From Heyndrickxia sporothermodurans (GTDB lineage: Bacteria > Bacillota > Bacilli > Bacillales > Bacillaceae_C), in NCBI RefSeq assembly GCF_016785185.1, contig NZ_JAEKDY010000121.1: DNA of 9,857 nucleotides. One strand, 5' to 3'. Positions 5,320 through 9,857 of this stretch are shown here, piece after piece; position 1 is the stretch's first letter; each line of letters begins with the position of its first letter. The translations under genes and the position numbers were made by a program. The notes under the pieces are model-generated. The model searched no databases and had not been told where the DNA came from. It was given only the letters and a program-made list of their open reading frames with translations.

Positions 5320-6623
5320 GAATGGTTGATTTAATAGAAAAAAAACGGGATGGCAAGGAACTCACGACTGAGGAAATTCAATTTATTATAGAAGGTTACA
5401 CAAATAATACGATTCCGGATTATCAAATGAGTGCATTGACGATGGCGATTTATTTCCAAGGAATGAATGAACGTGAACGAGCAGATTTAACGATGGCGAT
5501 GGTTCATTCAGGAGATACCATTGATTTATCTGCGATTGAAGGGATTAAAGTAGATAAACACTCAACCGGCGGTGTTGGAGATACAACAACATTGGTTCTA
5601 GGACCTTTAGTAGCAGCCTTAGGCGTACCAGTAGCAAAAATGAGTGGTAGAGGCCTAGGGCATACTGGTGGTACGATTGACAAACTAGAAGCAGTTAAAG
5701 GATTTCACGTTGAAATCGAAAATGATGAATTTATCCGACTTGTCAATGAAAATAAAATTGCCGTTATTGGTCAAAGTGGCAATTTAACTCCAGCAGATAA
5801 AAAGTTATACGCACTAAGAGATGTGACTGGAACTGTCAATAGCATTCCATTAATCGCGAGTTCAATTATGAGTAAAAAAATCGCAGCAGGTGCCGATGCC
5901 ATTTGTTTAGACGTGAAAACCGGCGCCGGTGCATTTATGAAAACAATTGAAGATTCACGTGAGTTAGCCAAGGCGATGGTGAATATTGGGAACAATGTAG
6001 GCAGAAAAACGATGGCAGTTATTTCAGATATGAGCCAACCACTCGGTTATGCAATTGGAAATGCACTTGAAGTGAAAGAAGCGATTGATACATTACGTGG
6101 GGAAGGTCCGGAAGACTTAACCGAATTATGTTTGACACTTGGAAGTCATATGGTTTACCTTGCTGGAAAGGCAGCAACTCTGGAAGAAGCGCGCCAAAAA
6201 CTATTAGAAGTTATTTCAAATGGAAAGGCGTTGGAATCATTTAAAATATTTTTACAATCTCAAGGTGGGGACCCTGAGGTAGTTGACAATCCTTCCAAAT
6301 TACCACAAGCAAAATATACATTCGATTTACCTTCACTTGAAGATGGATATGTTTCGGAAATTATTGCGGATGAAATTGGAACGGCAGCAATGATGCTAGG
6401 AGCAGGACGTGCAACAAAAGAATCAGTCATTGATTTAGCAGTTGGAATTGTTCTTCATAAAAAAATTGGAGACGAAGTGAAAAAAGGGGAATCTTTACTA
6501 ACAATATATGCTAACCAAGAACAATTTGAAGATGTAAAAGAAAAGCTCTATGCCAATATTAAAATTTCAAAACAAAAAGTTACCGCTCCAATCTTGATTC
6601 ATGAAGAGATTGGAAAGGATTAA
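5316..6623 (+). CDS. pdp: Pyrimidine-nucleoside phosphorylase
   Basis: Pdp cleaves uridine, thymidine and deoxyuridine with phosphate, giving the base and pentose 1-phosphate that DeoB then isomerises. The 435-residue product has the family's full length and order: an N-terminal helical domain, the phosphate loop VDKHSTGGVGDT (79-90), the thymidine/pyrimidine phosphorylase signature SGRGLGHTGGTIDKLEA (110-126), pyrimidine-binding R168, S183 and K187 (LRDV, SSIMSKK), and a C-terminal domain with the lysine-rich IVLHKKIGDEVKKGE segment. The ATG overlaps the punA stop as ATGA, so translation is probably coupled; its own ribosome binding site is weak (GGTGAAG, 5304-5310). A second ATG two codons in is possible, but MRMVD is the usual Bacillus start. 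In B. subtilis, pdp lies elsewhere, with dra and nupC. Here it completes the salvage operon. Confidence 0.97.
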   Translation: MRMVDLIEKKRDGKELTTEEIQFIIEGYTNNTIPDYQMSALTMAIYFQGMNERERADLTMAMVHSGDTIDLSAIEGIKVDKHSTGGVGDTTTLVLGPLVAALGVPVAKMSGRGLGHTGGTIDKLEAVKGFHVEIENDEFIRLVNENKIAVIGQSGNLTPADKKLYALRDVTGTVNSIPLIASSIMSKKIAAGADAICLDVKTGAGAFMKTIEDSRELAKAMVNIGNNVGRKTMAVISDMSQPLGYAIGNALEVKEAIDTLRGEGPEDLTELCLTLGSHMVYLAGKAATLEEARQKLLEVISNGKALESFKIFLQSQGGDPEVVDNPSKLPQAKYTFDLPSLEDGYVSEIIADEIGTAAMMLGAGRATKESVIDLAVGIVLHKKIGDEVKKGESLLTIYANQEQFEDVKEKLYANIKISKQKVTAPILIHEEIGKD

Positions 6624-6640
6624 TTTCTTTTTTACTGGAT

Positions 6641-6679
6641 AAAAATGGGTCAGTTCATTTATGAACTGACCCATTTTTT
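6641..6679. terminator. Strong terminator of the deoB-punA-pdp operon
   Basis: An 18-base perfect inverted repeat (left arm 6641-6658, right arm 6661-6678), with GGGTCAGTTC/GAACTGACCC as the GC-bearing core, ends in a T-run. The leading A-run makes it nearly symmetrical. It isolates dacF from the salvage operon, so dacF needs its own promoter. Confidence 0.95.
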
Positions 6680-6691
6680 ATTTTTTTAGCT

Positions 6692-6720
6692 GTATAAAAA
6701 AACTAGAGATGGAAAAAATG
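6692..6720 (+). promoter_or_regulatory. Sigma-F promoter of dacF
   Basis: GTATA (6692-6696) matches the sigma-F -35 consensus GywTA in full. GGAAAAAATG (6711-6720) matches the -10 consensus GGnrAnAnTw except in the last position. The spacer is 14 bases. This fits the known forespore expression of dacF. Transcription would start near 6727, giving a leader of about 40 bases. Confidence 0.75.
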
Positions 6721-6765
6721 GTGCTATGTATCTTGTTTAAAAAGAAAATCTTTGGAGGGGTCCAA

Positions 6766-7926
6766 ATGAAAAAAGGTTTAAGTATTCTCGTTATTTATTT
6801 TTTAATGGTATCCATTCTCACTTCACAAGTGAAAGCTGCCGAAAAAACGACCGAATTAGCTTCGGATGCGAAATCTGCTATTTTAATCGAACGGGACACA
6901 GGAACAGTTCTATATGATAAAAATAGTCATGAAAAACTTCCACCCGCATCGATGACAAAAGTGATGACAATGATTTTAATAATGGAAGCGCTTGAGCAGA
7001 AAAAGATCTCTTTAAATGAAAAAGTGCGAACTAGTGAATTTGCCGCTTCGATGGGAGGCTCTCAAATATTTCTTGAACCAGGGGAAGAAATGACGGTTGA
7101 AGAAATGTTGAGAGGCATTTCGATTGGTTCAGCAAACGATGCATCTGTCGCAATGGCTGAGAAGATTGCCGGCAGTGAAGAAGAGTTTGTAGAAATGATG
7201 AATAAAAAAGCTGCTGAACTTGGACTTAAAGATACGAAATTCCAAAATGCTACAGGTCTTCCTGAAAAGGACCATTATAGTTCGGCTTATGATATGGCCA
7301 TAATGGCCAAAGACCTATTAAGACATGAAAACATTACAAATTTCACCGGAAAATATGAATCCTATTTACGCGAAAATACGGATAAAAAGTTTTGGCTCGT
7401 AAATACAAATAAACTTGTAAAATTTTATCCAGGTGTAGATGGTCTTAAAACTGGATTCACAAATGAAGCGAAATTTTGCTTAACAGCCACTGCGAAGAAA
7501 AACGGAATGCGTGTCATTGCTGTTGTATTTGGAGCACCTTCGACAAAAGTTAGAAATGCACAAGTAACGAAAATGCTAGATTACGCTTTTGCTATGTACA
7601 CGACACACCCGTTATATAAAAAAGGACAATCATTAGGGAATGTAAAGGTTAGCAAAGGTGATACGAAACAAATACAAGCCATTACAAGTGAACCGATTTC
7701 GGTTTTAACTAAAAAAGGTGAAAAAGTCGATCACCTTAAAAAATCGATTAAATTGAATGGAAAATTAAAAGCACCAATCAAAAAAGGTGACCAAATAGGT
7801 ACAATAACTGTGAAAAAAGATGGGAAAACACTTGTTCAATCAAAACTTGTTGCTAATAAAGATGTAAAACAAGCCGGTTGGTGGAAATTATTTAAACGTT
7901 CCTTTGGTATGTTTACTAATAGCTAA
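6766..7926 (+). CDS. dacF: Forespore D-alanyl-D-alanine carboxypeptidase DacF (penicillin-binding protein)
   Basis: DacF trims the terminal D-Ala from peptidoglycan side chains and so limits cross-linking of spore cortex and germ-cell wall. The 386-residue product is a class C low-molecular-mass PBP (peptidase family S11). It has a signal peptide, MKKGLSILVIYFLMVSILTS, ending around VKA/AEK (residue 24). All three active-site motifs are present: SMTK (S62, K65), SAN (122-124) and KTG (228-230). A C-terminal S11 beta domain (about 285-365) and an amphipathic tail with GWWKLFKRSFGMF (371-383), the usual membrane anchor, follow. The ATG at 6766 has TTTGGAGGGG (6751-6760) five bases upstream. An in-frame ATG at 6709 lies inside the sigma-F -10 element and would put a non-signal-like stretch before the signal peptide. 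Synteny with spoIIA is conserved in Bacillus. Confidence 0.97.
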   Translation: MKKGLSILVIYFLMVSILTSQVKAAEKTTELASDAKSAILIERDTGTVLYDKNSHEKLPPASMTKVMTMILIMEALEQKKISLNEKVRTSEFAASMGGSQIFLEPGEEMTVEEMLRGISIGSANDASVAMAEKIAGSEEEFVEMMNKKAAELGLKDTKFQNATGLPEKDHYSSAYDMAIMAKDLLRHENITNFTGKYESYLRENTDKKFWLVNTNKLVKFYPGVDGLKTGFTNEAKFCLTATAKKNGMRVIAVVFGAPSTKVRNAQVTKMLDYAFAMYTTHPLYKKGQSLGNVKVSKGDTKQIQAITSEPISVLTKKGEKVDHLKKSIKLNGKLKAPIKKGDQIGTITVKKDGKTLVQSKLVANKDVKQAGWWKLFKRSFGMFTNS

Positions 7927-7941
7927 TTAAAATAAATGGTT

Positions 7942-7968
7942 TGCCTTGCTCGAGGCCTAGTCAAGGCA
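7942..7968 (+). repeat. Inverted repeat between dacF and spoIIAA, a leaky or non-terminating hairpin
   Basis: TGCCTTG (7942-7948) and CAAGGCA (7962-7968) form a perfect seven-base stem with a 13-base loop. The bases after it (CTTACGCTTTTC) have no continuous T-run, so termination should be poor. Read-through from dacF into spoIIA is known in B. subtilis, and this arrangement would allow it. The tail AGGCACTTACGCTTTTC also resembles, from memory, the end of interspersed repeats seen in Bacillaceae intergenic regions. Confidence 0.45.
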
Positions 7969-7983
7969 CTTACGCTTTTCTAA

Positions 7984-8028
7984 CGTCGAACGAAGACTAA
8001 TTATGACGATATACTTCTAGTTTTGTCA
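7984..8028 (+). promoter_or_regulatory. Candidate Spo0A boxes upstream of spoIIA
   Basis: CGTCGAA (7984-7990) matches six of seven bases of the 0A box TGTCGAA. TTTGTCA (8022-8028) matches the first seven positions of the extended consensus TTTGTCRAA, then diverges. They lie about 45 and 7 bases upstream of the sigma-H -35. The spoIIA operon is a classic Spo0A~P target, so boxes here are expected, but these matches are partial. Confidence 0.45.
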
Positions 8029-8032
8029 GGAA

Positions 8033-8062
8033 GAAGGATTATTGCAGTAAAAAATCGAATTG
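8033..8062 (+). promoter_or_regulatory. Sigma-H promoter of the spoIIA operon
   Basis: GAAGGATTA (8033-8041) matches the sigma-H -35 consensus RnAGGAwWW at every position. ATCGAATTG (8054-8062) matches RnnGAATww except at the last base. The 12-base spacer is within the normal range. Transcription would begin near 8069, just before the spoIIAA ribosome binding site. Confidence 0.82.
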
Positions 8063-8094
8063 ACTCAATATAAAGCTAAAAGGAGGCTTCGAAA

Positions 8095-8445
8095 TTGAGT
8101 CTATCGATTGATTTAGAAGTGAAAAAAGATGTTCTTTGCATCCGGTTAAAAGGAGAATTAGATCATCATACAGCAGAAACATTAAGGGAAAATGTATCAA
8201 GTGCAATTGAAAAATTTCATATCCAACACCTTGTCTTGAATCTTGAGCAATTATCATTTATGGACAGCTCTGGTCTAGGCGTCATTTTAGGAAGATATAA
8301 ACAAATCAAACAAAAAAATGGCGAAATGGTCGTTTGCGCAATCTCACCAGCGGTAAAACGTCTTTTTGAAATGTCTGGACTATTTAAAATTATACGTTTA
8401 GATGAATCAGAACAGTTTGCGCTGGAAAGATTGGGGGTTGCGTAA
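8095..8445 (+). CDS. spoIIAA: Anti-sigma F factor antagonist SpoIIAA
   Basis: SpoIIAA is a STAS-domain anti-anti-sigma factor. Its unphosphorylated form binds SpoIIAB and frees sigma-F in the forespore. SpoIIAB inactivates it by phosphorylation, and the membrane phosphatase SpoIIE reactivates it. The 116-residue product is collinear with the B. subtilis protein (117). The phosphorylation site is S58, in SFMDSSGLGVILG (54-66). The start is TTG at 8095 with AAAGGAGG (8079-8086) eight bases upstream; the resulting MSLSID N-terminus matches the family's MSLGID. It is the first gene of the operon, three bases before spoIIAB. Transcription probably depends on Spo0A and sigma-H, with possible later input from the dacF promoter. 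Confidence 0.98.
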   Translation: MSLSIDLEVKKDVLCIRLKGELDHHTAETLRENVSSAIEKFHIQHLVLNLEQLSFMDSSGLGVILGRYKQIKQKNGEMVVCAISPAVKRLFEMSGLFKIIRLDESEQFALERLGVA

Positions 8446-8448
8446 TCG

Positions 8449-8889
8449 ATGAGAAATGAAATGCAAATTCAATTCACCGCCTTAAGTCAAAATGAGTCCT
8501 TTGCCAGGGTCACTGTAGCAGCATTTATTGCTCAATTGGATCCTACCATTGATGAACTTACTGAAATAAAAACAGTTGTTTCCGAAGCAGTAACAAATGC
8601 TATTATTCATGGATATGAAGGGAATCCTGCAGGTATGGTCTATATTTCAGCAGCCATTGAAGATGGTGTTGTTGAATTAGTGATTCGTGATGAGGGGATT
8701 GGAATTCCTGATATTGAGGAAGCAAGACAACCACTATTTACAACGAAGCCGGAATTAGAACGTTCCGGAATGGGATTTACCATTATGGAAAACTTTATGG
8801 ACGACATAGAAATAGAATCACAACCTAGAGTAGGCACCATTATTCGTTTAAAAAAGCATTTGGCCTTCAAAAAAGCCTTATGTAATTAA
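8449..8889 (+). CDS. spoIIAB: Anti-sigma F factor / serine kinase SpoIIAB
   Basis: SpoIIAB is the switch protein of the operon. As a dimer with ATP it holds sigma-F inactive, and as a kinase it phosphorylates SpoIIAA on S58. The 146-residue length equals that of B. subtilis. The GHKL ATPase motifs are intact: N box with E46 and N50 in VVSEAVTNAIIHGY, G1 box DEGIGI (81-86), and G2 region with ERSGMGF (104-110) after the ATP-lid sequence PLFTTKPEL (95-103). R20 (SFARVTV) and R105, known contact residues for sigma-F and SpoIIAA, are present. The C-terminus KALCN is the conserved one. The ATG follows the spoIIAA stop by three bases, with GGGGG (8433-8437) as the ribosome binding site inside spoIIAA, which suggests translational coupling. 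Confidence 0.98.
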   Translation: MRNEMQIQFTALSQNESFARVTVAAFIAQLDPTIDELTEIKTVVSEAVTNAIIHGYEGNPAGMVYISAAIEDGVVELVIRDEGIGIPDIEEARQPLFTTKPELERSGMGFTIMENFMDDIEIESQPRVGTIIRLKKHLAFKKALCN

Positions 8890-8901
8890 GGAGTCGTGCC
8901 T

Positions 8902-9660
8902 ATGGATGTGGAACTTAAGAAAGAGAAAACTCAAGGCTTTCTGAAGGATCATGAAGTAAAAGAGTTAATTCACAAAAGCCAGGAAGGCGATCAAGATGCG
9001 CGCGACCAACTAGTCGAAAAGAATATTCGCCTTGTTTGGTCGGTCGTGCAACGTTTTTTAAATCGCGGCTATGATCCGGATGATTTATTTCAAATAGGCT
9101 GTATTGGATTATTGAAATCTGTAGATAAATTTGATTTATCATATGATGTTAAGTTTTCGACATATGCAGTTCCGATGATTATCGGAGAAATACAACGCTT
9201 TTTACGTGATGATGGTACAGTTAAGGTAAGTAGATCTTTAAAGGAAATTGGTAACCGTATCAGAAAAGCGAAAGACGAATTAACGAAAAGTTTTGGAAGG
9301 GTACCAACTGTAAATGAAATTGCCGACTTCCTTGAAATTTCTGCTGAAGATGTCATTATGGCTCAAGAGGCAGGCAGGACGCCATCTTCGATTCATGAAA
9401 CAGTTTATGAAAACGATGGAGATCCCATTACACTTTTGGATCAAATTGCCGATCAAAATGATCAGAAATGGTTCGATAAAATTGCCTTAAAGGAAGCCAT
9501 TAGAGGACTGGATGAACGGGAACGATTAATCGTTTATTTGCGATATTATAAGGATCAAACACAATCCGAGGTCGCAGAAAGATTAGGGATTTCACAAGTA
9601 CAGGTATCTAGATTAGAGAAAAAAATATTAGAGCAGATGAAAGATCGCATGGGTTCATAG
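8902..9660 (+). CDS. sigF: RNA polymerase sporulation sigma factor F
   Basis: Sigma-F is the first forespore-specific sigma factor. Its targets include dacF, also present in this window. The 252-residue product (B. subtilis 255) has region 2 at about 42-103 (RLVWSVVQRFLNRGYDPDDLFQIG... YDVKFSTYAV), region 3 at about 104-170 (VKVSRSLKEIGNRI) and region 4 at about 195-248, with the helix-turn-helix SEVAERLGISQVQVSRLEKK. It has no N-terminal pro-sequence, unlike sigma-E. I chose the ATG at 8902: AAGGAGT (8888-8894) sits seven bases before it, and MDVELKK matches the family start. The GTG at 8896 directly abuts that ribosome binding site. The spoIIAB stop is 12 bases upstream. The last codons and the stop lie within the terminator hairpin. 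Confidence 0.98.
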   Translation: MDVELKKEKTQGFLKDHEVKELIHKSQEGDQDARDQLVEKNIRLVWSVVQRFLNRGYDPDDLFQIGCIGLLKSVDKFDLSYDVKFSTYAVPMIIGEIQRFLRDDGTVKVSRSLKEIGNRIRKAKDELTKSFGRVPTVNEIADFLEISAEDVIMAQEAGRTPSSIHETVYENDGDPITLLDQIADQNDQKWFDKIALKEAIRGLDERERLIVYLRYYKDQTQSEVAERLGISQVQVSRLEKKILEQMKDRMGS

Positions 9661-9676
9661 CCTGTGCGATTTTTTT
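9644..9676 (+). terminator. Terminator of the spoIIA operon, overlapping the sigF stop
   Basis: Bases 9644-9654 pair with 9660-9670 (outer core ATCGCA/TGCGAT, then G-U and G-C pairs) around a five-base loop, followed by T-run 9670-9676. The TAG stop of sigF (9658-9660) lies at the loop and right arm, so the last codons of sigF form the left arm. Confidence 0.85.
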
Positions 9677-9679
9677 CAT

Positions 9680-9708
9680 GAATGAAAATGAGGCATTTCC
9701 ACATACTA
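9680..9708 (+). promoter_or_regulatory. Sigma-G promoter, probably for a spoVA operon
   Basis: GAATG (9680-9684) fits the sigma-G -35 consensus GnATR, and CATACTA (9702-9708) is the full -10 consensus, at a 17-base spacing. In Bacillus the forespore operon spoVA, controlled by sigma-G, follows sigF, so both sequence and position support this. Transcription would start near 9715. Confidence 0.72.
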
Positions 9709-9857
9709 CTATGTATCAAACACAAAATTTGGTATTGTAAAAAGTTCTATGAAAACTAAATAGTTGTTTAGGTTACTTTCCATTTATTAGGTGGGGAGCT
9801 CCCGCAATCGCTCTTGACAAACACGCCAATGGTTTGATCCAAGGTTAACAAGGGCGA
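9709..9857. other. Gene-free edge segment with an abrupt G+C shift
   Basis: Bases 9709-9790 are strongly AT-rich with no recognisable gene. From 9791 the G+C rises to about 54% (36 of 67 bases), beginning with the palindrome GGGAGCTCCC (9794-9803). No spoVAA start appears on the + strand. Two - strand frames stay open from the window edge: one for 29 codons to a stop at 9768-9770 (it includes LLTLDQTIGVFVKSD), and one for 22 codons to a stop at 9787-9789 (it includes LGSNHWRVCQERL). I recognise neither. The segment could be the end of an inserted element or a repeat. Confidence 0.4.

Noticed and set aside
6709..6765. 19-residue N-terminal extension of dacF from an ATG at 6709
   Set aside because: It overlaps the sigma-F -10 element and has no ribosome binding site, while the ATG at 6766 follows GGAGGGG and directly begins a typical signal peptide.
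8896..8901. sigF starting at the GTG at 8896
   Set aside because: It is one base after the AAGGAGT motif, too close for initiation. The ATG at 8902 is correctly spaced.
1..9857. A previously undescribed multi-gene system
   Set aside because: All complete genes belong to well-known housekeeping or sporulation families in their standard Bacillus order. Only the regulatory gaps and the two edges hold unexplained sequence.

Overview
The window comes from a low-GC, endospore-forming member of the Bacillaceae, as a stretch of chromosomal backbone. Gene order and protein sequences match the conserved Bacillus segment spoIIM - fur - yqzK - xerD - deoB(drm) - punA - pdp - dacF - spoIIAA - spoIIAB - sigF. 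Every complete gene is on the + strand. Only the two edges look like accessory or decayed DNA. I found no RNA gene, CRISPR array, complete mobile element or new defence/biosynthetic system.

Left edge (1-520): a short AT-rich stretch precedes the C-terminal half of a class I methyltransferase. Its SAM-binding half is absent and it is closed by a good terminator, so I call it a 5'-truncated remnant. Centre-left (550-3111): spoIIM (engulfment) stands alone. fur follows, with its own strong sigma-A promoter and terminator and two AT-rich Fur/PerR-type palindromes upstream. Then come yqzK and xerD (chromosome dimer resolution), closed by another terminator.

Centre (3112-6679): a 173-nt leader region with two candidate promoters and a foldable element leads into a tight operon for nucleoside catabolism and salvage. 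punA (purine nucleoside phosphorylase) and pdp (pyrimidine nucleoside phosphorylase) release pentose 1-phosphates, and deoB converts these to the 5-phosphates. An 18-bp-stem terminator ends the operon.

Right (6680-9676): dacF has a near-consensus sigma-F promoter. It is followed by the spoIIA operon (anti-anti-sigma, anti-sigma, sigma-F) with a clear sigma-H promoter and candidate Spo0A boxes. The hairpin between dacF and spoIIAA lacks a U-tract, so read-through from the sigma-F promoter could feed back on sigF. sigF ends inside its own terminator. A near-perfect sigma-G promoter follows, as expected for a spoVA operon, but no spoVAA start is visible. Instead the composition shifts abruptly to about 54% G+C at position 9791, which suggests an insertion or other foreign segment at the window edge.

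Five start sites needed care. fur (1388), xerD (2182), dacF (6766) and sigF (8902) start downstream of the longest open frame. deoB and spoIIAA use TTG and punA uses GTG, each supported by a ribosome binding site. The window shows several steps of sporulation control side by side: Spo0A/sigma-H, then sigma-F, then (tentatively) sigma-E and sigma-G.
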